This document shows positions 1-11,273 of a DNA stretch of 64,000 nt, one piece after another (the stretch's first letter is position 1; each line of letters starts with the position of its first letter). Source of the DNA: Glandiceps talaboti (Eukaryota > Hemichordata > Enteropneusta > Spengelidae); assembly GCF_964340395.1 (NCBI RefSeq), contig NC_135568.1, positions 19,893,710 to 19,957,709 on the forward strand, written 5' to 3'. The position numbers were made by a program, and so were the translations under genes. The notes below the pieces were generated by a model that ran no database searches, was not told the DNA's origin, and saw only the letters and a list, made by a program, of their open reading frames with translations.

Positions 1-578
1 AGTGTCGGTCCAAGGGCTTGAGGCAACAATTCTGGTGTCTATAAGTATAACAATATTGAATAATGTGAATATAGACAACATCAACAAGTTCCGTCAAGTT
101 CTTGTTTATCATTATATTCAGTATCTTGAATCGCTAATTAATATATAATTATAATACGCAGAGAAATACATATATTTAACTCGATCGAATCGCGCTGGAA
201 TACAAAGAGAATATGCGGGACACTGCTGTGGAGTGTACCAATTGAATAGTGCCCCCAACGGTCATAGAATTTACTTCTCTGTCTTGTCGCGAGATTGAAT
301 GATTCGAATCTTGGAATTTGAAAATTCAACCTCCACGAGCTCAGCATTTGCTCAATTTGCTCAATTTGCTCATTTGCTAAAAAAGAAGGGGTAGGACACT
401 TTGGTGTTCTTTTTCATTGTAAGCTTGAAACCACATCGCCCTCGTTCACGGACGCTTTCTGTTTTGGGCAAACTTACGAGTATTTGTTTACTCAGTCAAA
501 TGATGTTGTTACGTTTTCTCTTTCATTCAAAGGTATATTTTGAAGAGACAGATATGACGACTAATGTTTAATGATTAT
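1..578. other. No recognisable gene
   Basis: AT-rich sequence with one short direct repeat (CTCAATTTGCT repeated near 345-375). The only open frame of note is a 69-codon minus-strand frame at 138-347 with no recognisable motif and no coding bias that I can see. I see no exon or RNA gene here. Confidence 0.6.
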
Positions 579-1667
579 TAGTCCCCGCCGGACGAAGTCC
601 GGGACGGGGACATATGGATTGGGTTCCGTCTGTCCGTGCGTCCGTCCGCAGCTGTTTCTTGGAGATGCCTGGACATACAATGGCATACATATGCACGTCA
701 ATTTGTTTCATGATACGATCCAATATGGCCACCTGGCAGCCATTTTGTTTGCAAATTTTCCCTGTCTAAAGCCATAACTCAGACATGCTTGAACAGATCT
801 CATTCAAAGTTGGTATTAGGACAGTGTTCTATGACATACATGTGTATGTTCATTGTTGTCATGATATGATCCAATATGGCCACCTAGCAGCCATTTTGTT
901 TGTGAATTTTCCATGTCCAAAGCCATAACTCAGACATGCTTGAACAGATCTCATTCAAAGTTGGTATTAGGACAGTGTTCTATGACATACATGTGCATAT
1001 CCATTTTCATCGAGATATGATCCAATATGGCCGCCTGGCAGCCATTTTGTTTGCGAATTTTCCATGTCCAAAGCCATAACTCAGACATGCTTGAACAGAT
1101 CTCATTCAAAGTTGGTATTAGGACAGTGTTCTATGACATACATGTGCATATCCATTTTCATCGAGATATGATCCAATATGGCCGCCTGGCAGCCATTTTG
1201 TTTGCGAATTTTCCATGTCCAAAGCCATAACTCAGACATGCTTGAACAGATCTCATTCAAAGTTGGTATTAGGACAGTGTTTTATGCCATACATGTGCAT
1301 ATTCATTGTTGTTGTGATACGATTCAATATGGCCGCCTGGCAGCCATTTTGTTTGCGATTTTTCTTTTTGTTTGCGATTTTTCTATGTCCAAAGCCATAA
1401 CTCAGACATGCTTGAACAGATCTCATTCAAAGTTGGTATTAGGACAGTGTTCTATGACATACATGTGCATATCTATTTTCTTCATGATACGATCCCTCAT
1501 ACCCGACCCATCCTTTATTGTTGTAGGCATGTTCCATGTCCAACAAGCAGACACAACATATCTAAGTCTGTTTGATTTAGGTTCACAAGTGTTGTTGCGT
1601 GATCAGAGTAGTGATAATTCATTAAAACCCAATCATAGCGGGGACTATGTCATTCTCAATGACTTGT
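579..1667 (+). mobile_element. AGTCCCCG-ended dispersed element, copy A (non-autonomous, Helentron-like architecture)
   Basis: The left end carries a strong hairpin: AGTCCCCG-CCGGAC, a GAA loop, then GTCCGG and CGGGGACT. A short GTCC-rich stretch follows. The body is about four or five tandem units of roughly 145-150 bp, each with the words CCAATATGGCC, CAGCCATTTTGTTTG and GCCATAACTCAGACATGC. The right end has CGGGGACT again, inverted relative to the left tip, then AATGACTTGT. Two more copies lie at 33985-34890 and 35886-36371, which fixes the ends. There is no transposase. The short open frames over the tandem units (for example 1178-1696) are by-products of the repeat. That the copies are mobile is supported by insertion into a satellite (copies B and C). 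The Helentron-like label is inference from the subterminal inverted repeats and the apparent T^T target. Confidence 0.75.
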
Positions 1668-1967
1668 TTTTATGTAATTTTATGAAAATAATATAGACCG
1701 GAATCGACTGTGTGTTCGAGCCTACCCCAACTCTACGGCACCAAATATTGATTAAACCAATATTATCAATTGTGTTTTTGTTTATATCCCTCGCAACAGA
1801 CGCACCGTTTCGAAGCTTCAGTTCATATAATATGCTGTTTCGGCAATCTGTTTCAGTGTTGCAGCCAGCCTTTTGAAAGAGTTGGACATAGTGTCCCGAG
1901 ACTTTCATTTTTCTGGGTCATTATCAATTTTTTGGGGACATCATAAAAAAAAGTGCCAATGGCATTG
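1668..1967. other. Unassigned sequence
   Basis: Spacer between two dispersed repeat fragments. I see no exon, RNA gene or tandem repeat. Confidence 0.5.
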
Positions 1968-2130
1968 TAGCACAACTGTACAGCCTTTAAAAATATTTAC
2001 CCATAAGAGTTTCCATGCTAGATATTTGCAGTTGCCTATCCAACACTGTTGTATCTATTCAATATACGCGGTCATGTGGCTGTTGTTATACGCGTGGTCA
2101 TGTTGCTAAACATATTTGCATACAATTTTA
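1968..2130 (-). mobile_element. TAGCACAACTG-family fragment (right end only)
   Basis: It begins with TAGCACAACTGTACAG and continues with AAAAATATTTACCCATA, GCAGTTGCCTATCCAAC and GTGGTCATGTTGCTAAACATATT. The same words in the same order form the right-hand part of the longer copies at 21931-23334 (same orientation), 43706-44868 and 47594-48781 (opposite orientation). The piece is truncated, with no left hairpin. Confidence 0.65.
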
Positions 2131-2855
2131 GTGTGGGTCATCTATGACCCGTCACTTCCAAAATCGTGGGTCAGGTCAAAAAAATGTGTGTCAAATGACC
2201 CAAAAACCCCCTCTGGCTGCAACACTGCTGTTTTACTGTCCCGCAAATGCCACAATGTACTGCAACATGCGAAATATATATCTCACCACAAGAGGGCAGC
2301 AGATGGTATCAAGCTTCGAGAGAAAATTCATGGGTCACATGTTCTATTTGAAGCATCCTGATTGGTTTATTCGATGGCGTGTCCTACCCCTCTGTATTAC
2401 AAGTTTAAGCAAGGAATACGTTTGAGCTCAACCACGCCAAGCAGCGTTGATTTTGCACCATGTCTATCTGTATACTTTCTTTTTTCTTTATTCTTATTTG
2501 CAGTCTTCCATATTTATATAAACTTTTTTTCTGCGATTATTATAAAAAAATGTTTTATTTTTTTTAAGAGACCAGAAAGTGTACAAGTACATACATATAA
2601 TATTTTTAATCATTCCATTTCTGGCCTTATACCCAAAATAACAAATATGTGTAGACATGTATAATGAGTTTATTAAAATATACTATAAATAAAGAAGTAA
2701 GTATGTAAATGTGACACATAGCTAACTTGGGCCTTTATTACCTGTATGACATCATTATCATTTTCGAGTTTCACCAGAATTTGTTGCCTCATGCTCCTGG
2801 TCGGTCATGTTAAAAATTGTCTTAACATTAAGACATGTATATACATGTATGTACT
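2131..2855. other. Unassigned AT-rich sequence
   Basis: Overlapping short open frames at 2116-2664 have no recognisable domain, and I see no convincing splice-bounded exon. Homopolymer T/A runs occur around 2520-2570. Confidence 0.5.
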
Positions 2856-3060
2856 GTACATGCAGGACTGGTACTGGTACTGTTTCAAGCGTCTGGTGAA
2901 GTGTTAGTTCTAGCTTGACGTTAACACAGGACTGGTGGCAATAACCTATGTGATAACTAGTACATTCTGGTGAGGTATATAGTACCAGCCTGGTGTTTAA
3001 TATAGCAGTATGCTAGATAGGTGTTAACATACAAATGTAGGGCTGGTACAGTCAGTAACC
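2856..3060 (-). repeat. Diverged single copy related to the 98-bp satellite at 25915-27370
   Basis: The words GGACTGGTG, GATAACTAGTACATTCTGGTGAGG and CCAGCCTGGTGTT follow the order of the reverse complement of the 98-bp satellite unit (GGACTGGTGCAGG, CTAGTTGCTAACACATGCTGGTGAGG, CATGGTGTTAG). Divergence is high, so this looks like an old dispersed relative of the sequence that was later amplified 23 kb downstream. Confidence 0.45.
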
Positions 3061-3150
3061 TTTCTACAATGTACATGTACTTGTAGCAGCTAACAAATGC
3101 TGTTGAAGGGTACTGTACTAAATAGCCAGGTTTTATATAGCACTGAGCTA

Positions 3151-5484
3151 GCCCTGACTCAGAAAGCAGAGCTCGCCCAGCTTGGATGGAGAGTACCGAA
3201 TTAGCATATTCTACAGTGTCTAAGCGCCTCGTTTTCGCTCCCTCGCTTAATGTGGAAGTGTGTCAGTTACGGGAACTGGCGTACGGTCTCATAAACTATG
3301 CAAACAGAATGAAAATTTTCTTTGAAATATAGCCATTTCGATTGACAATAAACCATTTTCTAAGATTCTCTAAAGTATTTGACTAGAGAGCAAGCAATTC
3401 ATTTACGATGGCAGAATTTTCGTGCCAAAGCAGATGCAATGAACCACGCATGCAAACCTAGCTCTAGCCGAAAACACTTACTTAAAGGGCCTTATAGGGC
3501 TTGAGCCAAGGGTAAACTTTCACAAACTTCTGCCTGTACCATCGATAGTAGCTGGTCCAAATTTCAAGGCCGTACGGTACATTGCATGTATTTGCTGCAT
3601 GATAAGTGACGCCGTGCAGAGACCAATATGTCTATTGAATTCTGCGCTATGCAGGGAATGGATAATGCAAGTGTATATGGAACAAATGACTGTTTTTACG
3701 CTGGTTGTTTACGAGTTTTTCCATGACCACAGAAATAAAGACAACCTAACAGTTTGTTTTTTCCCCAAATATTCTGCCATCATAATCCAGGGCTGTTGTA
3801 CCAGACTGTCTCGCTTTCATACATAGCGAGAACATTGCGTTATAAGCTTATTACATCATTTCTTAGTTTTTGGAAATCCAATTCAAAGTCTTTTAAGTTA
3901 TTTTTTTTTTATTTTTTTTTTTTAGGTTTTTTACATTTATATTTCTTTTACTATTATGTTTAGTGTTTTTGGAGTATTGTTATTATTATTACTATTATTT
4001 TTGTTTTTAAGGTGATATTGATGTGTACTTAAACTTAAAGTGTAACACCATAACTTAAATACCAAAAGTGAACAGCAAGACCAAGCTAGAAAACTTGAAA
4101 ACATCAGAAAGTAACAATACAAACACCATTTTCAAAACAGAAGCTATTACGTTGATAACTCTTTACTCAGACCTAAGAAATAATTGTTTGGTTCCGGTTA
4201 CCCAACCCCACCTAGTTTTTCACTGCTGAGTCGACCCTAAACATCTACATCGGATTTTAATCAGATTGGTTGTCTACGTATTGAACAAATTTTGAATGAA
4301 ATGTTTTCACATACTGAACAAACGCCCTTTTTTCAAGCTTCAAATTAACTTTCATAACCTTACGTTTAGACAGTTCAAATAATTTTTGACTGATTAGATA
4401 TGATACTCAATTTCCTTGGTATGTCACTAGATGTGCAAGCTGTGCATTGTTAATAAATGACACATATTTTATTTAGGACAACCTTGTGTTTGGGTGACAG
4501 AACAGTTGAGTGTTTTAATAGGATCATATTTAAAAGAGTACAACAGTTAAAAATTACAATAGCAATAAAGTAAATGAAAAAAAGCAATGTCCAATATATG
4601 GACAAATGAAAAAATGACCCAAGGTGACACTCTAGACAAACAGTTCAACACAAATTTACACCTCAGATAGCAAAGTTCTCCACTTCAGACAGAAAGCAAA
4701 CTTCTTCACATCCACACTAATATGGCAAATGACTCGGAAAGCTGATTGTCTTGTCACAGATCCCTCCTTCAACCAACCAACCATCAGCTACTATGTACCT
4801 GCAAGACGAAACAATTTTGTTGGTCTGAAATTAATTACGAAATGCTTATATCCAATATTAGTATTAGAGCTGAGTCAAATCTAGTTTCAAAGGCCGAAAC
4901 GGAATATACCAGAAACTAAATTTGCCGTTGTTCCTTCTACAGCTGCAATGACACGTGTATGTGTATAGCTCAGCTCTTGGCGTGGCAACACGCGTAGTCA
5001 GTGATTCAATAGGAAGGTCGCCATGATGAAAACATCGATTCACAGCTCAACTTTAAATGTCTGTAAGTTTGTATCAAGACCTTGAGCCAAACAGAAATTA
5101 CGTCTCAACGTTTCTCATATCATGATAAATCGATAGCAGGACTTATTTTGAATGTAAATATCATTGCATGTATTTGCGGCATTGCTAAACTTGTAACAAT
5201 ATTCGATCGCTAAAAACCCATAGCATCGTCAAAATGACAGTTTCACTGCATAGAAATTCTTGAAAAATTACATGCGAATACTTACCAACAAGGCTATTCA
5301 ATATCACCATAAATTAGGTATGGTTGGTTAACGACGACAATAATATGAAGCGACGAAAATTTCCGTGAAAACCTACTAACGGTCACTGTCCAACTAGAGG
5401 GCGCTGTCTGAATTCAAATATAATCCTCATAAATATATGCTAATTAGGTACCCTCTGTTCAAGCTGGCCCTGAGTCAGAAAGCA
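3151..5484. mobile_element. Segment bounded by inverted repeats and flanking direct repeats (possible transposon)
   Basis: The left end 3175-3210 (GCCCAGCTTGG, AGTACC, AATTAGCATAT) matches the reverse complement of 5433-5468 with several mismatches. Just outside lie near-identical 18-bp direct repeats, GCCCTGACTCAGAAAGCA at 3151-3168 and GCCCTGAGTCAGAAAGCA at 5467-5484. The interior of about 2.2 kb has no long open frame. It shows poly-T at 3901-3923, a TTA-rich stretch near 3980 and ordinary AT-rich sequence. An 18-bp target duplication would be unusually long, so the direct repeats may instead belong to the element or to a pre-existing repeat. It could be a degraded DNA transposon. Confidence 0.4.
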
Positions 5485-5621
5485 ATTCCTTCTACAAATG
5501 TAGCTGAACTGTATTATTTCATATTTGATACAATGTATCTGAGTTTAGCCAAACATGTAAGCACTGTACTGAATAGTAAAATGTGATAAGTGAACCTGGT
5601 TTATGTCAACATTTACATGAA

Positions 5622-6864
5622 TACCAGCCAACTTTTCAATGAGTGTGGTCTGTACCAGCCAACTTTACAATGAGTGGTCTGTACCAGCCAACTTTTCAAT
5701 GAGTGTGGTCTGTACCAGCCAACTTTTCAATGAGTGGTCTGTACCACTACTACCAGCCAACTTTACAATAAGTGGTCTGTACCAGCCAACTTTACAATGA
5801 GTGTGGTCTGTACCGGCCAACTTTAGAATGAGTGGTCTGTACCAGCCAACTTTACAATGAGTGTGGTCTATACCAGCCAACTTTACAATGAGTGTGGTCT
5901 GTACCAGCCAACTTTACAATGAGTGGTCTGTACCAGCCAACTTTACAATGAGTGTGGTCTGTACCAGCCAACTTTACAATGAGTGGTCTGTACCAGCCAA
6001 CTTTACAATGAGTGGTCTGTACCAGCCAACTTTACAAAGAGAGTGGTCTGTACCAGCCAACTTTACAATGAGTGGTCTGTACCAGCCAACTTTACAATGA
6101 GTGTGGTCTGTACCAGCCAACTTTACAAAGAGAGTGGTCTGTACCAGCCAACTTTACAATGAGTGGTCTGTACCAGCCAACTTTACAATGAGTGGTCTGT
6201 ACCAGCCAACTTTACAAAGAGAGTGGTCTGTACCAGCCAACTTTACAATGAGTGGTCTATACCAGCCAACTTTACAATGAGTGTGGTCTGTACCAGCCAA
6301 CTTTACAATGAGTGGTCTGTACCAGCCAACTTTACAATGAGTGGTCTGTACCAGCCAACTTTACAAAGAGAGTGGTCTGTACCAGCCAACTTTACAATGA
6401 GTGGTCTGTACCAGCCAACTTTACAATGAGTGGTCTGTACCAGCCAACTTTACAATGAGTGGTCTGTACAAGCCAACTTTACAATGAGAGTGGTCTGTAC
6501 CAGCCAACTTTACAATGAGAGTGGTCTGTACCAGCCAACTTTACAATGAGTGTGGTCTGTACCAGCCAACTTTACAATGAGAGTGGTCTGTACCAACCAA
6601 CTTTACAATGAGTGGTCTGTACCAGCCAACTTTACAATGAGTGGTCTGTACCAGCCAACTTTACAATGAGTGGTCTGTACCAGCCAACTTTACAATGAGA
6701 GTGGTCTGTACCAGCCAACTTTACAATGAGTGTGGTCTGTACCAGCCAACTTTACAATGAGTGGTCTGTACCAGCCAACTTTACAATGAGAGTGGTCTGT
6801 ACCAGCCAACTTTACAATGAGAGTGGTCTGTACCAGCCAACTTTACAATGAGAGTGGTCTGTAC
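5622..6864. repeat. Minisatellite, ~29-31-bp unit, about 41 copies
   Basis: The unit is built on CCAGCCAACTTTACAATGAG then TGGTCTGTA. Length variants come from GTGG, GAGTGG or GAGAGTGG insertions. The left-hand units (5622-5760) carry CTTTTCAATG instead of CTTTACAATG and so form a distinct edge subtype. Open frames across the array (5665-5880 minus, 5861-6429 plus) are repeat artefacts. Confidence 0.95.
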
Positions 6865-7605
6865 ATGTAGAGCAATTTTAAGCTTTAAAATAGTTGTGAG
6901 CTATTTGTGTTGTATTCAGACTCATTTCTCTTGGACAGTTCTAACTCAAACAAAAACCTAAAAAATGCACCTCCAAGCAAGTCAACTTTTTCACTTGACT
7001 AACTTTCCTGAATATGTTCTAAGTTGGTCATCTATTTTGAAATGTGTAGTTGTCTATATGTGTACATGTACTTGCCACAGTGTGTTTGCCTTGTTACACA
7101 AATATTTCAGTTTCATTGCAGGGTGTTACAAAAATATTTTCTCTGTCAGAAACCATTACTAGGACTTGTCCTTGGGTGGATTACTATTGTAGACTTAGTT
7201 TATGTTGTCTTAATAATTCATTTTCTGGTTTCAAGGTGTTTTGACTATGTCATTGTATTTGTGAACTCTGATAAAGGCAATATTTATTGTGTTGGCAGGC
7301 CTTAACAAGAACAAGAGTGTTGTACATGTAGCTCAGACTTAGCTTACCATGCAGATCTTGTGGAATTGTGACATTTGTATTGTTCTGTTTACAGAAGACA
7401 GTATACAATGTACCTGCAGGCAGAATTATAGTTGCTTCAGTAGAATTACATGTACTTGTTACAGTGTTACATTTGTATATTTATATTTGGATGGTGGGTG
7501 AAACTGAAAAGATGAAAGTATGGGAAAAGTGTATAATGCATGTCTGGAATGCCTGGAAAAGGAGGTGATTGAAATGATCAGTGTTTTATTTAAGGGCGGT
7601 AAGTA
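6865..7605. other. Unassigned sequence
   Basis: Three overlapping + strand open frames of 64-93 codons lie at 6965-7305, and one of 66 codons at 7368-7568. Their translations look like AT-rich noise rich in C, V, Y and F, with no domain and no supporting splice structure. I do not call a gene. Confidence 0.5.
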
Positions 7606-7740
7606 GGTAAAATCTACCGGGGTTCCCACATCATTTTACCGGGGTTCCCCACCTAAACTATGATACATTGCATGGGAAGCACTACCAGTTTTACCTCTTT
7701 CCCCCTTTCTGTTACCGGGGTTCCCAAACCTTAGCAAAAA
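7606..7740. repeat. Three-copy TACCGGGGTTCCC motif
   Basis: The 13-mer TACCGGGGTTCCC occurs at about 7616, 7640 and 7715 in an otherwise AT-rich context. The first two copies are about 24 bp apart. Function unknown. Confidence 0.6.
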
Positions 7741-7968
7741 CACTGATGATGACATGTAGATTTCTATGTAGATACACAATGTATATGCAGATGGTTATCA
7801 AAAAATAGAACACTTACGTAATGTAAGGGGCTTCACACTGCAAAATATAGTCCGCTCTAAATCACTAAAAACGATACATTTGTAGTTCATTATTCGTCCA
7901 CTTTCAAACTTGATTTGTGAAACAATGGACTCAGCATTAACATTCCAAAGTCTCAGTGTCCTCTACCC

Positions 7969-10897
7969 TAAATATACAATGTACATGTACATGTATTAAG
8001 GCTGCAATAATTGTAGCATTTGATGTGAGTTTAAGGGGTCTAAATATACATGTACATGTATTAAGGCTGCAATAATTGTAGTATTTGATGTGAGTTTAAG
8101 GGGTCTAAATATACATGTACATGTATTAAGGCTGCAATAATTGTAGTATTTGATGTGAGTTTAAGGGGTCTAAATATAAATGTACATGTATTAAGGCTGT
8201 AATAATTGTAGCATTTGATGTGAGTTTAAGGGGTCTAAATATACATATACATGTATTAAGGCTGCAATAATTGTAGTATTTGATGTGAGTTTAAGGGGTC
8301 TAAATATACATGTACAAAAATGTACATGTATTAAGGCTGCAATAATTGTAGCATTTGATGTGAGTTTAAGGGGTCTAAATATACATGTACATGTATTAAG
8401 GCTGTAATAATTGTAGCATTTGATGTGAGTTTAAGGGGTCTAAATATACATGTACATGTATTAAGGCTGCAATAATTGTAGTATTTGATGTGAGTTTAAG
8501 GGGTCTAAATATACATGTACATGTATTAAGGCTGCAATAATTGTAGTATTTGATGTGAGTTTAAGGGGTCTAAATATACATGTACATGTATTAAGGCTGC
8601 AATAATTGTAGTATTTGATGTGAGTTTAAGGGGTCTAAATATACATATACATGTATTAAGGCTGCAATAATTGTAGTATTTGATGTGAGTTTAAGGGGTC
8701 TAAATATACATGTACAAAAATGTACATGTATTAAGGCTGCAATAATTGTAGCATTTGATGTGAGTTTAAGGGGTCTAAATATAAATGTACATGTATTAAG
8801 GCTGTAATAATTGTAGTATTTGATGTGAGTTTAAGGGGTCTAAATATACATGTATTAAGGCTGCAATAATTGTAGTATTTGATGTGAGTTTAAGGGGTCT
8901 AAATATACATGTATTAAGGCTGCAATAATTGTAGTATTTGATGTGAGTTTAAGGGGTCTAAATATACATGTACATGTATTAAGGCTGTAATAATTGTAGT
9001 ATTTGATGTGAGTTTAAGGGGTCTAAATATACATGTACATGTATTAAGGCTGTAATAATTGTAGCATTTGATGTGAGTTTAAGGGGTCTAAATATAAATG
9101 TACATGTATTAAGGCTGTAATAATTGTAGTATTTGATGTGAGTTTAAGGGGTCTAAATATACATGTACATGTATTAAGGCTGCAATAATTGTAGTATTTG
9201 ATGTGAGTTTAAGGGGTCTAAATATAAATGTACATGTATTAAGGCTGTAATAATTGTAGCATTTGATGTGAGTTTAAGGGGTCTAAATATACATGTACAT
9301 GTATTAAGGCTGTAATAATTGTAGCATTTGATGTGAGTTTAAGGGGTCTAAATATACATGTACATGTATTAAGGCTGTAATAATTGTAGCATTTGATGTG
9401 AGTTTAAGGGGTCTAAATATACATGTACATGTATTAAGGCTGTAATAATTGTAGCATTTGATGTGAGTTTAAGGGGTCTAAATATACATGTACATGTATT
9501 AAGGCTGTAATAATTGTAGCATTTGATGTGAGTTTAAGGGGTCTAAATATACATGTACATGTATTAAGGCTGTAATAATTGTAGTATTTGATGTGAGTTT
9601 AAGGGGTCTAAATATACATGTACATGTATTAAGGCTGCAATAATTGTAGTATTTGATGTGAGTTTAAGGGGTCTAAATATACATGTACAAAAATGTACAT
9701 GTATTAAGGCTGCAATAATTGTAGCATTTGATGTGAGTTTAAGGGGTCTAAATATACATGTATTAAGGCTGTAATAATTGTAGCATTTGATGTGAGTTTA
9801 AGGGGTCTAAATATACATGTACATGTATTAAGGCTGCAATAATTGTAGTATTTGATGTGAGTTTAAGGGGTCTAAATATACATGTACATGTATTAAGGCT
9901 GTAATAATTGTAGTATTTGATGTGAGTTTAAGGGGTCTAAATATACATGTACATGTATTAAGGCTGTAATAATTGTAGCATTTGATGTGAGTTTAAGGGG
10001 TCTAAATATACATGTATTAAGGCTGTAATAATTGTAGCATTTGATGTGAGTTTAAGGGGTCTAAATATACATGTACATGTATTAAGGCTGCAATAATTGT
10101 AGTATTTGATGTGAGTTTAAGGGGTCTAAATATAAATGTACATGTATTAAGGCTGCAATAATTGTAGTATTTGATGTGAGTTTAAGGGGTCTAAATATAC
10201 ATGTACATGTATTAAGGCTGTAATAATTGTAGCATTTGATGTGAGTTTAAGGGGTCTAAATATACATGTATTAAGGCTGCAATAATTGTAGTATTTGATG
10301 TGAGTTTAAGGGGTCTAAATATACATGTACATGTATTAAGGCTGTAATAATTGTAGTATTTGATGTGAGTTTAAGGGGTCTAAATATACATGTACATGTA
10401 TTAAGGCTGCAATAATTGTAGTATTTGATGTGAGTTTAAGGGGTCTAAATATACATGTACAAAAATGTACATGTATTAAGGCTGCAATAATTGTAGCATT
10501 TGATGTGAGTTTAAGGGGTCTAAATATACATGTATTAAGGCTGTAATAATTGTAGCATTTGATGTGAGTTTAAGGGGTCTAAATATACATGTACATGTAT
10601 TAAGGCTGCAATAATTGTAGTATTTGATGTGAGTTTAAGGGGTCTAAATATAAATGTACATGTATTAAGGCTGCAATAATTGTAGTATTTGATGTGAGTT
10701 TAAGGGGTCTAAATATACATGTACATGTATTAAGGCTGTAATAATTGTAGCATTTGATGTGAGTTTAAGGGGTCTAAATATACATGTATTAAGGCTGCAA
10801 TAATTGTAGTATTTGATGTGAGTTTAAGGGGTCTAAATATACATGTACATGTATTAAGGCTGCAATAATTGTAGCATTTGATGTGAGTTTAAGGGGT
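7969..10897. repeat. Large minisatellite, 65-bp unit, about 45 copies, with higher-order structure
   Basis: The unit runs TAAATATACATGTACATGTA, TTAAGGCTGCAATAATTGTA, then GTATTTGATGTGAGTTTAAGGGGTC. Variants are a 59-bp unit lacking one TACATG, a longer unit with TGTACAAAAATGTAC (at 8311, 8711, 9684 and 10456), CAATAAT/TAATAAT and GTAGC/GTAGT. The order of variants repeats at offsets of about 400 bp (8311 to 8711) and 772 bp (9684 to 10456), showing block duplication. The last unit runs into an inverted-repeat element (next entry). Confidence 0.95.
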
Positions 10898-11273
10898 TTT
10901 TCTTGTAATTTTATGCTTGTTCTTGTTTCGATGTTTACTGGAAGCAAATGCTACAATTCCTGTAATGAAGCGGTTGAGATCTGCATCACAATGTTGGGTG
11001 GATTTTTCTGCTAAATTATGCCTTACCTGCCAAAAAATCACATATTTCCTAACTCCGACATTAATTATGGAGCCTTCAAGACCGAGGAAATGTTCAGAGG
11101 TACCCCAGCCCGTCAAAATCGACAAAACGCATGCAGCATTTTGAAATGGGTAGTACGCTTACATCGCACTCACCTATTCAGCATCATCTTGTCTATATGA
11201 GTTTGCCCAACAGGAATGGTAGCATTTGCTTCCAGTTAATCAGAATCACGACAAATGCTACAATTATTGCAGC
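10859..11273. mobile_element. Inverted-repeat (MITE-like) element abutting the 65-bp satellite
   Basis: The 21-mer at 10859-10879 (starts GCTGCAATAATTG) is matched exactly by the reverse complement at 11253-11273. Inside it, the 29 bp at 10934-10962 (TTTACTGGAAGCAAATGCTA...) match the reverse complement of 11211-11239 with two mismatches. The element therefore has two-part terminal inverted repeats around a roughly 250-bp core. The outer part of the left terminal repeat is the same sequence as the core of the neighbouring 65-bp satellite unit. The core has no convincing coding region. Confidence 0.6.

Noticed and set aside
1178-1696. 172-codon frame in the left AGTCCCCG element
   Set aside because: It spans tandem element units; the same words are out of frame or interrupted in copies B and C, so there is no conserved protein.
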